DNA from: CAZWRK01 sp964635875 | Lineage (GTDB): Bacteria; Pseudomonadota; Gammaproteobacteria; Burkholderiales; Aquaspirillaceae | Direction: 5' to 3' | DNA length: 19,125 nt | Assembly (NCBI GenBank): GCA_964635875.1 | Contig: CAZWRK010000077.1 | Coordinates: 1-19,125 of the forward strand | Part shown: piece after piece, positions 1-7,836 of the stretch | Layout of the letters: each line of letters starts with the position of its first letter | How positions within the stretch are numbered: the stretch's first letter is position 1 | Translations under genes and position numbers: made by a program | The notes under the pieces: generated by a model | Seen by the model: only the letters and a program-made list of their open reading frames with translations | Told to the model about the DNA's origin: nothing | Databases searched by the model: none

Positions 1-437
1 TCCAGTCCACCCACAGGACTCTGAACGGAACCATTAAAGCGTGGCAAGCCAGTTTCCGGAACAACACCCATACGAGCATTCTTTTGAGCATCCGATACCC
101 CCTCAGCAGGCAATCCTGTAGAGCGAGAAATTTGCTCAGCGAGTGCATCGCCCAAACCCATGCCTTTGCCCTTAGCAATAGACTGAACCATCTGCTGGTC
201 TAAAAAGCCCTTATAAGAGCTCATTGCGCTACTATCTTCCTCATCGGAAAAAGATGTTTGGCGCATCGCCTGCATCAGCGTATTCAGGAACATGGCTTCA
301 AATTCACCCGCGACCTTTCGAACAGCAGACTTAGGGTCTCGGTTAGCCTGAACGCGTAAAGTATCCAAAGAACGATTGTCGAGTGCAAAGCTATTATTTG
401 GATCAGTCGTCGCAACGGGGACACGGTTAATTTGCAT
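1..437 (-). CDS. flgJ: FlgJ, N-terminal rod-capping part (partial, runs off window start)
   Basis: Rod-assembly scaffold of the flagellum; in beta/gammaproteobacteria FlgJ caps the growing rod and usually carries a C-terminal peptidoglycan hydrolase that opens the wall. I translated 145 codons from the ATG at 435-437 (MQINRVPVATTDP) without a stop to the window edge. Residues about 45-115 match the rod-binding domain: EFEAMFLNTLMQAMRQTSF, followed by SSYKGFLDQQMVQSIAKGKG and LGDALAEQISRS. The hydrolase domain, if present, lies outside the window, so it cannot be confirmed that this is the bifunctional form. It is the last gene visible in the flg operon and follows flgI after 47 bases. Confidence 0.9.
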   Translation of the reverse strand, partial: MQINRVPVATTDPNNSFALDNRSLDTLRVQANRDPKSAVRKVAGEFEAMFLNTLMQAMRQTSFSDEEDSSAMSSYKGFLDQQMVQSIAKGKGMGLGDALAEQISRSTGLPAEGVSDAQKNARMGVVPETGLPRFNGSVQSPVGGL

Positions 438-484
438 AAAATATACTCAGCAATGAATCAAAATATCCTCGAAAAGGCGATTGA

Positions 485-1591
485 TTAAATCACCTGCAAA
501 TCAGCCTTCAGCGAACCAGCGGCCTTCATTGCTTGGAGAATAGAAAGCAAATCCTGAGGCGTTGCGCCGACTGAATTTAATGCACGCACAACCTCACTCA
601 GGTTAGTGCCACGCGGCACATTAATCACCTTACCGCCATCCGCTTTTACACTAATATCAGCCTGCTGCCCAACGACAGTTTGCCCTTGACTTAAAGCATT
701 AGGCTGACTTACCACAGGGGTCGAACCCACCGTAACAGTTAAATTTCCATGCGCAATAGCACAAGGCTCAACCTTAACCGCTTGGTTCATCACAACCGAA
801 CCCGTCCTTGCATTTACAATAACCAGCGGGGAAGCATCCGCAGAAGCAACAGAAAGGTTTTCCATCTTGGCTAAAAAAGCCACACGCTGATTGCTATCAA
901 CAGGGGCTTTTACTTCAATTAACCGACCGTCCACAGCACGGGCAACTCCAGCACCAAAAGCAGAATTAATCGCCTGCACAACGCGACTTGCATTACTGAA
1001 ATTCGCCTCAAACAGCTCCAGACTTAAAGCATCACCACCACCTAAAACGGTAGCAACCTCACGCTCAATAGTCGCACCGGCAGGAATTCGCCCACCATTT
1101 AGCTGATTAATTTTCGCACTAGAGCCTCCTGCTGATGCGCCCGCGCCACCCACAAGAATATTTCCTTGTGCGACAGCGTATACCTGACCATCAGCCCCCT
1201 TGAGGGGCGTCATCAGCAATGTCCCACCTTTGAGACTTTTTGCATCTCCAATTGAAGAAACGTTCACATCCAAAGGCTGACCGGGACGCGCAAAAGGAGG
1301 CAAACTAGCCGTCACAATCACTGCCGCCGCATTTTTAGGGTCCACCTTCGAACCAGGCTGCAACTGCACCCCCAACTGATTCAGCATATTAATCATGCTC
1401 TGACCGGTGTATGGCGATGAAGTTGCCTTATCGCCCGTTCCATCCAAACCAACCACCAGACCATAGCCAGCCAACTGGTTATTTCTAACCCCAGCAATGG
1501 AGGCTAGTTCTTTAATTTTTTGCGCAGCAGGCGCTGATATAGAAAACAAAGCCATCCATATCACTAAAAAAATAGAATATCGCGTTTTCAT
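485..1591 (-). CDS. flgI: FlgI, flagellar P-ring protein
   Basis: Periplasmic protein that forms the P-ring bushing around the rod in the peptidoglycan layer. The 368-residue length is normal for the family. Residues 1-22 are a Sec signal peptide (hydrophobic IFLVIWMALFSIS, then APA with cleavage likely after it), and the mature protein opens with the family signature KIKELASIAGVRNNQLAGYG followed by LVVGLDGTGDK. The C-terminal part contains TNLSEVVRALNSVGATPQDL and ends LKADLQVI, both typical. The start ATG at 1589-1591 is preceded by AAAGG, which overlaps the flgH stop codon, so flgH and flgI (11-base gap) are probably translationally coupled. Confidence 0.97.
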   Translation of the reverse strand: MKTRYSIFLVIWMALFSISAPAAQKIKELASIAGVRNNQLAGYGLVVGLDGTGDKATSSPYTGQSMINMLNQLGVQLQPGSKVDPKNAAAVIVTASLPPFARPGQPLDVNVSSIGDAKSLKGGTLLMTPLKGADGQVYAVAQGNILVGGAGASAGGSSAKINQLNGGRIPAGATIEREVATVLGGGDALSLELFEANFSNASRVVQAINSAFGAGVARAVDGRLIEVKAPVDSNQRVAFLAKMENLSVASADASPLVIVNARTGSVVMNQAVKVEPCAIAHGNLTVTVGSTPVVSQPNALSQGQTVVGQQADISVKADGGKVINVPRGTNLSEVVRALNSVGATPQDLLSILQAMKAAGSLKADLQVI

Positions 1592-1602
1592 TCAACAGCC
1601 TT

Positions 1603-2307
1603 TTAGAATGGCAAAATAGACATAAATATACGAGACAACCAGCCTGGTTGTGCAAATGCGTTGTTATTACCCTGATTAATTTGCTCAATACGTGCATCTG
1701 CAATTTTTTGTGAAGAAACAATATTTCCAGCTTTAATATCTCGAGGGTTCACAATCCCAGATAAACGAATAAACTGCATTTCCCCATTCATTTTGACCTG
1801 TTTTTCGCCACTAACTTGTAAATTACCATTTGGCAGGACGTCAATCACCGTCAAGCTAATATTGCTATTAAAAGAGCTTGCAGCTTTACTTGTTCCAGAA
1901 CCGTTTGCACTAGACGCACCGTTAAATCCAAGGTTAAGACCTTTTGCTTTTTCTTCTAAATAATCAGGAAAAAAAGGAATGTCAAAACCTGTGACGCCTG
2001 CAGATGACGAAGCACTACGCGACCCTTTTGACTCCTCCGAGTTCGCTACAGAACTACTTTCCTGAATAATCACTGTCAGAATATCGCCGACTTGACGCGG
2101 AATTTGGTCTTCAAACAAGGGACGCGTTGCTGCGGCCTGATAGATCGAACCGTTACTTGGACGAGAAACAACTGCAGATTGAGGACGAGCAGTCATTGGC
2201 TGCTGAACAATTGTCGGAGGTGGTGTTTGACATGCAGTTAATAACACCACGCCCACACCACACAATACGCGAGCAAAATTCTTCATAAAAATATCTTTAG
2301 CAGCCAT
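1603..2307 (-). CDS. flgH: FlgH, flagellar L-ring lipoprotein
   Basis: Outer-membrane lipoprotein that forms the L-ring. The N-terminus has a lipoprotein signal peptide with lipobox LTAC; the lipidated cysteine is residue 26 from the first ATG, or residue 19 if translation starts at the internal ATG at 2284-2286 (MKNFARVL). The start is uncertain. The upstream ATG (2305-2307) has GGAG 12 bases away, which is too far, while the internal ATG has AAAGA seven bases away and gives a more usual signal-peptide length. Downstream blocks such as LFEDQIPRQVGDILTVIIQE and NLQVSGEKQVKMNGE are characteristic of the family. It is separated from flgG by about 91 bases that contain a terminator-like hairpin. 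Confidence 0.95.
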   Translation of the reverse strand: MAAKDIFMKNFARVLCGVGVVLLTACQTPPPTIVQQPMTARPQSAVVSRPSNGSIYQAAATRPLFEDQIPRQVGDILTVIIQESSSVANSEESKGSRSASSSAGVTGFDIPFFPDYLEEKAKGLNLGFNGASSANGSGTSKAASSFNSNISLTVIDVLPNGNLQVSGEKQVKMNGEMQFIRLSGIVNPRDIKAGNIVSSQKIADARIEQINQGNNNAFAQPGWLSRIFMSILPF

Positions 2308-2338
2308 CTGAACATCTTACTCCAATAAAGTAGATGCT

Positions 2339-2379
2339 AAAAAGACAAACGCCCGCCGTAGCATCATCGTCGGCGGGCG
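2339..2379 (-). terminator. Terminator-like hairpin inside the flg operon (between flgG and flgH)
   Basis: On the minus strand a perfect 9-bp all-GC stem (CGCCCGCCG / CGGCGGGCG, positions 2350-2358 and 2371-2379, 12-base loop) is followed by TTTGTCTTTTT. This is the layout of an intrinsic terminator, although the U-tract is interrupted and the loop is long. It lies after the flgG stop and before flgH, so it may attenuate or process the operon transcript. The activity is inferred from sequence only. Confidence 0.6.
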
Positions 2380-2398
2380 AAGTACAAGCAAAAAACAA

Positions 2399-3181
2399 TC
2401 ACAACTGAGACAAACGTTGCAGCATCTCATCGCTGGTTTTGACACCACGAGAGTTGAGCTCATAAGAACGCTGCGCCTGAATCATATTAATGAGTTCTTC
2501 GGTCACGTTCACATTAGATGCCTCAACATAGCCTTGCATGACCGTACCAATACCATTCGCACCGGGGTCGCCCGTAACAGGCCCACCAGAAGCAGCCGTC
2601 TCTAAGAACAAATTCTGGCCAACGCTTTCCAGACCCTGAGGGTTAACAAAATCAGCAAGCTGAATTGTACCTAAGTCGCTAGCAGCGGTAGATCCGGGAA
2701 CACTAGTTTGAACCAAGCCATTTTGTGAAATGGTCAGTTTGGTTGAGTTTGATGGCACTGTAATGGGAGGGTCTAACAAGTAGCCATTAGAGTTCACTAT
2801 TCGGCCCTCACTATCCAGCTTCAAATTGCCATCACGACTATAGCCAATCGTGCCGTCCGGCATTTGGAAGCGCAAAAATCCGCGGCCATTAATTGCGACA
2901 TCTAAAGGATTTTCTGTTTGTTGCGTGTTGCCCTGTTGAAACATTCGATCCGTTGCAACCGGCGCAGCGCCGGTACCTACCATTAAACCTGTAGGTACTT
3001 GGGTATTATTCGCACTCTGAGAGCCTGGCTGTCTAAGCACTTGGTACATCAGATCTTCAAAAACGGCTCGGCTCTTCTTAAAACCTGTCGTATTGACGTT
3101 GGCCAAGTTATTTGACACAACATCCAGACGGAACTGACTAGAATCCATCCCCGTTTTAGCAATATAAAGAGAGCGCAACAT
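2399..3181 (-). CDS. flgG: FlgG, distal rod protein
   Basis: Major component of the distal flagellar rod. At 260 residues it is exactly the usual FlgG size. The N-terminal flagellar rod/hook signature is clear: MLRSLYIAKTGMDSSQFRLD followed by VVSNNLANVNTTGFKKSRAVFEDLMYQ. The C-terminus carries the matching coiled-coil region EELINMIQAQRSYELNSRGV and ends MLQRLSQL. The two terminal segments of such axial proteins pack together as helices in the assembled rod (family knowledge). It starts 20 bases after the flgF stop. AAGG lies about 10 bases before the ATG. Confidence 0.98.
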   Translation of the reverse strand: MLRSLYIAKTGMDSSQFRLDVVSNNLANVNTTGFKKSRAVFEDLMYQVLRQPGSQSANNTQVPTGLMVGTGAAPVATDRMFQQGNTQQTENPLDVAINGRGFLRFQMPDGTIGYSRDGNLKLDSEGRIVNSNGYLLDPPITVPSNSTKLTISQNGLVQTSVPGSTAASDLGTIQLADFVNPQGLESVGQNLFLETAASGGPVTGDPGANGIGTVMQGYVEASNVNVTEELINMIQAQRSYELNSRGVKTSDEMLQRLSQL

Positions 3182-3201
3182 TTTGGATACCCTTAAAACA
3201 A

Positions 3202-3951
3202 TTAAGCATTCAATGACATAATTTGCGTCGCTTGGCGCGCATTTTGGTCAGCCGTCTGCATCAGTTTAACATTCATCTCATACTGGCGAGCATGGCCAAT
3301 CATCTGCACCAAGGCTTCGACAGGGTTCACATTACTCCCTTCCAGCGCACCGGCCGTCACAGACACAGCCTCAGAAAGCTCTGCCTGCTGACCGTCTCGA
3401 CGCCGAAATAAACCATCCGTACCCTTGTAAAAATCTTTGCCGGTTTCATCAGCCACCAGCTTTAAACGTCCAATGACTTGAGGCTGGCGTTGGCCTGCAT
3501 CAATTGATACCGCCGAAATCGAGCCATCTCGGCCAATCAAAAAACGGCTATTCTCAGGCGCAGTAATCGGGCCGCCTCCATCGCTTAAAATGAGGCGTCC
3601 ACCACGGGTGCGCATCAAGCCTGTCTCATCAACAATAAAGCCACCATCGCGGGTATATGCCTCATTGCCATCAGACCCTTCAACGGCGAAAAAGCCCTTG
3701 CCGTTAATTGCAAAATCCTGATCATTACCAGTTTGTTGCAGTGGGCCGGGCGTGGAGTCATGGCCGGTCGTGGAATCGACGACATGGGCGCGGGTCGGCA
3801 TGCCATCACCCACGACTGGCAACGCGCGGAAAGCAACCAACTCGGCTTTAAATCCATTAGTGTGGACATTGGCCAAATTATTGCTGGTTGTCGCTTGTTG
3901 TAATTCAGTGTGTTTCGCGGCATTCATCGCGATATACAGCATCTTATCCAT
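3202..3951 (-). CDS. flgF: FlgF, proximal rod protein
   Basis: Proximal rod subunit, 249 residues, the normal size. The N-terminus MDKMLYIAMNAAKHTELQQ then ATTSNNLANVHTNGFKAELVAF matches FlgF rather than FlgG. The C-terminus has the shared axial-protein motif SNVNPVEALVQMIGHARQYE and ends QATQIMSLNA. AAAGGA lies about 10 bases before the chosen ATG; an in-frame ATG three codons later is possible, but MDxMLY is the usual FlgF opening. It sits 41 bases after flgE and 20 bases before flgG. Confidence 0.97.
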   Translation of the reverse strand: MDKMLYIAMNAAKHTELQQATTSNNLANVHTNGFKAELVAFRALPVVGDGMPTRAHVVDSTTGHDSTPGPLQQTGNDQDFAINGKGFFAVEGSDGNEAYTRDGGFIVDETGLMRTRGGRLILSDGGGPITAPENSRFLIGRDGSISAVSIDAGQRQPQVIGRLKLVADETGKDFYKGTDGLFRRRDGQQAELSEAVSVTAGALEGSNVNPVEALVQMIGHARQYEMNVKLMQTADQNARQATQIMSLNA

Positions 3952-3992
3952 ATCGTCGATATCCTTTTAGCACATTATTTTACTTAACTTAA

Positions 3993-5264
3993 TTAACGTA
4001 AGTTAATCAAACTTTGCATCACAGCATCTTGCACTTTAATTGTTTGCGTATTGGCCTGATAAAAACGCTGCGCTTGAATCATGTTCACCAGCTCTTGAGT
4101 TAGGTCAACGTTGGCATCCTCCACGGCCTGCGCCTGAATCACACCAACGCTACTATCACCCGCTTTTTTATGAACCGCATTGCCTGAGGCCAATGTTTCA
4201 ATCCAACGGTTGTTACCGATCTGTTGCAAACCTTGCGGATTCGCAAACGTTGTCAGTGCCACCTGACCTAAAGTTTTGCTTTGGCCGTTTGAAAAGCTAC
4301 CAAAAATAGTACCGTATTTATCAATATTCAGGCGCGTTAACACAGAAGAGGCATAACCGGGCTGCGAAACAGAGTTCACCTCAAATGGATTACCAAACTG
4401 TGTCGTACCAGTCAGGTCAACTTCCATATTAAGCACTGCGGCGTTCATTGGCGGAATCGCCTGAGTGTTCGGGTCAAATGGGGTGAGCGCAAATTTAGTC
4501 GTAGGCGATGAAATTTTACCGGCCGTATCAAAGGTCACTGCCTGGCTACCTAAATTCTCATAAGTCGTAGTAGGAGGAGTCACACTGTTATCTGTAATCG
4601 GAATCCTAAATTCCGCAGTCCAACTTCCTGCCGCAGCACCTTTGATATAGTAAATATTCAAGTCATACGGATTCCCCAAAGTATCATAAACCTTGGTCGA
4701 ACTCGTTGCGTTATAGGTATTGATATTTGTCGGATCAAATGGTGCAACAGTAGGTGCAGACGAGCGAGAGTCAATATTAAATTGCCAAGTAATCGGAGCG
4801 GTATCAGATGATCTTGGCGAAAGCTGGGAGTTATCGATTCTCAAAGGCTGCAATAAGCCTTCGTCAATTTTTGCCGCAGTCTCATTATAGGGATACCCCA
4901 ATAACTGATCCGCACCATTAATGATATAGCCGTCTTTATCGACTTGAAACTGGCCATTACGCGTATAAGAAGTCCCTTGTGGGTTTTTCATCGCGAACAT
5001 ACCGTTTCCAGAAATTGCCAAATCCAGCTGATTACCCGTAGAGGTGATATTACCTTGGTTAAATTGCTGAGCAACTGCTGCCACACGCGTCCCTAAGCCT
5101 GCTTGCGTTGCACCTACGCCATAGAAGTTCGCTGCAAACATGTCGGCAAATTCAGCACGCGACCCCTTGAAACCCACTGTATTTGAGTTTGCAACGTTGT
5201 TACCAATCACATCTAATTGCTTTGAAGCGGCCATCACGCCGCCAACACCATGCTGAAAACCCAT
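3993..5264 (-). CDS. flgE: FlgE, flagellar hook protein
   Basis: Subunit of the hook, the flexible joint between rod and filament. I place the start at the ATG 5262-5264 (MGFQHGVGGVMAASKQLDVI), giving 423 residues, because AAGGAG stands six bases upstream and the family begins MGFQ. The frame is open 14 codons further upstream, but that extension has no support. Family marks are IGNNVANSNTVGFKGSRAEF near the start, a long variable central region (the surface-exposed hook domains), and the C-terminal VDLTQELVNMIQAQRFYQAN. It follows flgD after 74 bases, the widest gap in the proximal half of the operon; I see no promoter or hairpin there that I could defend. Confidence 0.97.
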   Translation of the reverse strand: MGFQHGVGGVMAASKQLDVIGNNVANSNTVGFKGSRAEFADMFAANFYGVGATQAGLGTRVAAVAQQFNQGNITSTGNQLDLAISGNGMFAMKNPQGTSYTRNGQFQVDKDGYIINGADQLLGYPYNETAAKIDEGLLQPLRIDNSQLSPRSSDTAPITWQFNIDSRSSAPTVAPFDPTNINTYNATSSTKVYDTLGNPYDLNIYYIKGAAAGSWTAEFRIPITDNSVTPPTTTYENLGSQAVTFDTAGKISSPTTKFALTPFDPNTQAIPPMNAAVLNMEVDLTGTTQFGNPFEVNSVSQPGYASSVLTRLNIDKYGTIFGSFSNGQSKTLGQVALTTFANPQGLQQIGNNRWIETLASGNAVHKKAGDSSVGVIQAQAVEDANVDLTQELVNMIQAQRFYQANTQTIKVQDAVMQSLINLR

Positions 5265-5338
5265 TACTTTCTCCTTGCGATCGTCGCGCAATGTTTTGAC
5301 CGGCACTCGTACTCAGAATATGAAATACCCGTTGGAAT

Positions 5339-6025
5339 TTACGCACCAAGCTGATAAATATCAGACAAGCTCTTACGTGTCCCATCAGACAAATGCAAAA
5401 CTGGCTGCCCTTGATCCCAGCTTACTGCATCAATTTTGTTATATGCCAATGCGTCTGCAACGGCGGTATTCCCATCTTTTTTAGCGGAAACACTAAAAGA
5501 ATATTTCCCCGGAGGTAAAGCAGCGCCAGTGCTATCTTTACCATCCCAAACAAAGTCCATCACACCGGAGTTCTGCTTTCCTAAGGCTACAGTATCAATT
5601 AGTTGGGAATTTGGCCCATAAACAGAGATTGCGACACTATCAGCCCCGCCAGGAAGATTAATACCAGCTTTAGTCGTAGAGCCATCTGCATTCAAAGTAA
5701 TAGAAGAACCCTGAGATAGCGCGTTTTTACCGACCATTCCTGCCGCCGAAAGAGACTGACTTGTAGCATACATTGTTGCTAGCGACTCCATCGTGGTATT
5801 GAGTTTTTCAATACCCTGAACGGTGCTAATTTGTGCCATTTGACTGGTCACCGCAGCATTGTCGAGTGGATTCAGCGGGTCTTGCGTTTGCAGCTGCGTT
5901 ACAAGCAATTTCATAAAGCGGTCTTGCGCGGCCTCAATGTCACTTGTTTGCTTTTTTGTAGAAGATCCATTAATTGCGGCATACGGATCAGTCGTTGTGT
6001 TATTAACCGCGTTTGTTGTGCTCAT
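5339..6025 (-). CDS. flgD: FlgD, hook-capping (hook assembly scaffold) protein
   Basis: Caps the growing hook and directs FlgE polymerisation; it is removed when the hook is finished. The ATG at 6023-6025 (MSTTNAVNNTT) is preceded by GGAG eight bases upstream; an open TTG six codons earlier is less likely. Translation gives 228 residues, normal for the family. The conserved N-terminal FlgD region is seen at residues about 33-70: AQDRFMKLLVTQLQTQDPLN, then PLDNAAVTSQMAQIS. Later blocks (GGADSVAISVYGPNSQLIDT, WDGKDSTGAALPPGKYSFSV) correspond to the FlgD Ig-like and tudor-like regions. Confidence 0.96.
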   Translation of the reverse strand: MSTTNAVNNTTTDPYAAINGSSTKKQTSDIEAAQDRFMKLLVTQLQTQDPLNPLDNAAVTSQMAQISTVQGIEKLNTTMESLATMYATSQSLSAAGMVGKNALSQGSSITLNADGSTTKAGINLPGGADSVAISVYGPNSQLIDTVALGKQNSGVMDFVWDGKDSTGAALPPGKYSFSVSAKKDGNTAVADALAYNKIDAVSWDQGQPVLHLSDGTRKSLSDIYQLGA

Positions 6026-6061
6026 CAGAGAGACTCCAAGCAAAGTAAATTAAAGTTAGGC

Positions 6062-6475
6062 TTATTGCTGGCCAATACTCAGCGTTTTAATGAGCAAGCT
6101 TTTTGCGGTGTTCATCATCTCGACATTGGTCTGATAAGAACGAGATGCAGAAATCATGTCGGTCATTTCCTCGACCGGATTAATATTGGGCATCGTGACA
6201 TAACCTTGAGGATTTGCCAGAGGATGCTTTGGGTCATAGACCATCTTGGGAGGAGACTGATCTTCAACAATTGCGGTCACCCGTACGCTGTCTACCTGCT
6301 GGATCCCTTGGCGAACAGGAATAGGTGTAAATACGACCCGCTTTGCCTTGTACGGATCACCATTGGAAGCCACTGCGCTATCTACGTTTGCCATATTACT
6401 GGCCACGACGTTCAATCGCATCGACTGCGCAGTCATTGCAGAACCTGCAATATCAAAAACTTTTTGTAAAGACAT
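6062..6475 (-). CDS. flgC: FlgC, proximal rod protein
   Basis: Proximal rod subunit of 137 residues, the expected size. It begins MSLQKVFDIAGSAMTAQSMR followed by LNVVASNMANVDSA, the rod-protein N-terminal signature, and near the C-terminus has NPVEEMTDMISASRSYQTNV. The start ATG at 6473-6475 is two bases beyond the flgB stop, with AAAGGAC inside the end of flgB, so FlgB and FlgC are probably translationally coupled and made in similar amounts. Confidence 0.97.
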   Translation of the reverse strand: MSLQKVFDIAGSAMTAQSMRLNVVASNMANVDSAVASNGDPYKAKRVVFTPIPVRQGIQQVDSVRVTAIVEDQSPPKMVYDPKHPLANPQGYVTMPNINPVEEMTDMISASRSYQTNVEMMNTAKSLLIKTLSIGQQ

Positions 6476-6477
6476 GA

Positions 6478-6885
6478 TTATTGTCCTTTAATTGCTTCAC
6501 TCAAACCTGAGATTCGACGATTGAGAAAAGTCGTCGTCGTTTGATAACGCAAAGAGTTGTCCGTAAATTTTGCGCGTTCAACATCCATATCCACCGTATT
6601 GCCATCAATAGACGGCTGCACCGCTTGGCGATACTGCAACTCAGCACCATTTACTGTGTGAACATTTCCATGCAAGTGGCGCGAATTTGTCTGAGACATT
6701 TCTAGCGACCGACGACGCTGTAGCTCAGTAGACTCTGCCAACGCTTGATTAAAATCAAAATCAACCGCCTTATATTGCGGGGTATCTGCGTTTGCAATAT
6801 TACTGGCCAACACCTCATTACGGTAGGCACGCAACCCTAAGGCTCGTTGCTGAAAATCAAAATGCTTCGCTATTTTATCAATCAT
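6478..6885 (-). CDS. flgB: FlgB, proximal rod protein (first gene of the flg operon)
   Basis: Proximal rod subunit next to the MS-ring/FliE junction. It has 135 residues with N-terminal MIDKIAKHFDFQQRALGLRA then YRNEVLASNIANADTPQYKAVDF, the FlgB form of the rod signature, and C-terminal motif DNSLRYQTTTTFLNRRISGL. The start ATG (6883-6885) has only a modest ribosome site (GGGTATGAG region). It is the first gene of the visible operon, directly downstream of a sigma-54-type promoter at 6922-6937. Upstream is the divergent gene dcd, not flgA. Confidence 0.97.
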   Translation of the reverse strand: MIDKIAKHFDFQQRALGLRAYRNEVLASNIANADTPQYKAVDFDFNQALAESTELQRRRSLEMSQTNSRHLHGNVHTVNGAELQYRQAVQPSIDGNTVDMDVERAKFTDNSLRYQTTTTFLNRRISGLSEAIKGQ

Positions 6886-6921
6886 GACTCATACCCATTT
6901 CGACGAGTTTCAGATGTTATT

Positions 6922-6937
6922 AGCAGAAATCATGCCA
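6922..6937 (-). promoter_or_regulatory. Sigma-54 (-24/-12) promoter of the flgB operon
   Basis: On the minus strand TGGCAT-GATTT-CTGCT matches the sigma-54 consensus TGGCAC-N5-TTGCW, with GG and GC at exactly the required spacing. The transcript would begin near 6911, about 26 bases before the flgB ATG. Sigma-54 control of rod/hook operons by an NtrC-like flagellar activator is established for polar-flagellated bacteria; here it is inferred from this one match. Confidence 0.75.
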
Positions 6938-6974
6938 ACAAAAAGCCCACCCAAAAACCAAGACATCTATATGA

Positions 6975-6991
6975 TTTAAAAGACTTTTAAA
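6975..6991. repeat. 17-bp perfect palindrome upstream of the flgB promoter
   Basis: TTTAAAAG-A-CTTTTAAA is an 8-bp inverted repeat with a one-base centre. It lies about 64-80 bases upstream of the predicted flgB transcription start, where an enhancer-binding activator of sigma-54 RNA polymerase could bind. It does not resemble an intrinsic terminator on either strand. The function is inferred. The surrounding 279-base gap between flgB and dcd is AT-rich and holds no ORF that I accept. Confidence 0.45.
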
Positions 6992-7039
6992 ACAAAATTA
7001 GAGCAAACCCAACAACACTCAAAAAATCAAAGACGGCAA

Positions 7040-7056
7040 GCGGCAAAATTTGCCGC
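7040..7056. repeat. Second 17-bp perfect palindrome in the flgB-dcd intergenic region
   Basis: GCGGCAAA-A-TTTGCCGC is a perfect 8-bp inverted repeat around one base. It is flanked by a partial direct repeat (CGGCAAG before it) and a second imperfect dyad GCCA-AGCGC-TGGC (7054-7066). No U-tract follows on either strand, so a terminator is unlikely. It lies about 130 bases upstream of the predicted flgB start and about 110 bases upstream of dcd, so it could be an operator or enhancer for either gene. Confidence 0.45.
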
Positions 7057-7164
7057 CAAGCGCTGGCAATTCACAGTAACAGAGCGCCTTTGTAGAGTCC
7101 ATGATCGAGCAACTAGAGAATCGAGTAGAATTCTAGCCTCAAGATTCGATATAGGATACCTGCA

Positions 7165-7740
7165 ATGAGCATCAAATCAGACAAATGGATTCGAAAAATG
7201 GCGACGGAACACAACATGATCCAGCCATTCGAACCCAACCAAATCAAAGTCCTTAACGGCGAAAAGGTCATCTCTTATGGTACGTCGAGCTATGGCTACG
7301 ACATTCGATGTGCAGATGAATTTAAAGTCTTCACCAATATAAACAGCACCATCGTTGATCCAAAGAACTTCGATCCCCAATCTTTTGTTGAGGTCTCTGG
7401 AAAGGGCTACTGCCTGATCCCGCCAAATTCGTTTGCACTCGCGCGCACAGTTGAATACTTCAAAATCCCGCGCAACGCGCTAACCGTCTGCCTTGGCAAA
7501 TCAACGTATGCGCGTTGTGGCATTATCGTCAATGTCACGCCATTTGAACCAGAATGGGAAGGTTACGTCACCTTAGAATTTTCTAACACCACACCACTCC
7601 CAGCCAAAATTTATGCCAATGAAGGTGTCGCACAGGTTCTCTTTTTCGAAGCAGATGCTGATGATATTTGCGATGTATCTTACCGAGATCGCGGAGGGAA
7701 ATACCAAGGGCAAAGCGGCGTCACACTCCCCAAGCCATAA
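7165..7740 (+). CDS. dcd: dCTP deaminase
   Basis: Deaminates dCTP to dUTP, the main source of dUMP for thymidylate synthesis in many Gram-negative bacteria. The 191-residue length is typical. The diagnostic stretch LGKSTYARCGIIVNVTPFEP is present (residues 110-129), followed by EWEGYVTLEFSN; S113, R117 and E138 align with the catalytic/nucleotide-binding Ser111, Arg115 and Glu138 of the E. coli enzyme. The C-terminus GGKYQGQSGVTLPKP is the flexible lid that closes over the triphosphate. The ATG is preceded by AGGA eight bases away. A weak -10-like TAGAAT (7126-7131, part of the 10-bp palindrome TAGAATTCTA) lies upstream, without a convincing -35. The gene is monocistronic and ends before a strong terminator. 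Confidence 0.97.
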   Translation: MSIKSDKWIRKMATEHNMIQPFEPNQIKVLNGEKVISYGTSSYGYDIRCADEFKVFTNINSTIVDPKNFDPQSFVEVSGKGYCLIPPNSFALARTVEYFKIPRNALTVCLGKSTYARCGIIVNVTPFEPEWEGYVTLEFSNTTPLPAKIYANEGVAQVLFFEADADDICDVSYRDRGGKYQGQSGVTLPKP

Positions 7741-7836
7741 TTTGCTACGGCAAACACACAAAAATAGCTTGGAAATTACTCGCTTTTCTCTATAACAACT
7801 AAAGGAGAACGCGCATTCTCCATGTGCGAATGGTTT

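Noticed and set aside
5831..6469. 212-codon open frame on the plus strand
   Set aside because: It lies antisense to flgD and flgC, both unmistakable, and its translation is cysteine/histidine/arginine-rich without a recognisable motif or ribosome site.
7043..7058. A second sigma-54-like sequence on the minus strand, TGGCGG...TTGC, overlapping the 17-bp palindrome
   Set aside because: The GG-to-GC distance is one base too long for sigma-54; spacing is rigid. The site at 6922-6937 has the correct spacing and lies closer to flgB.
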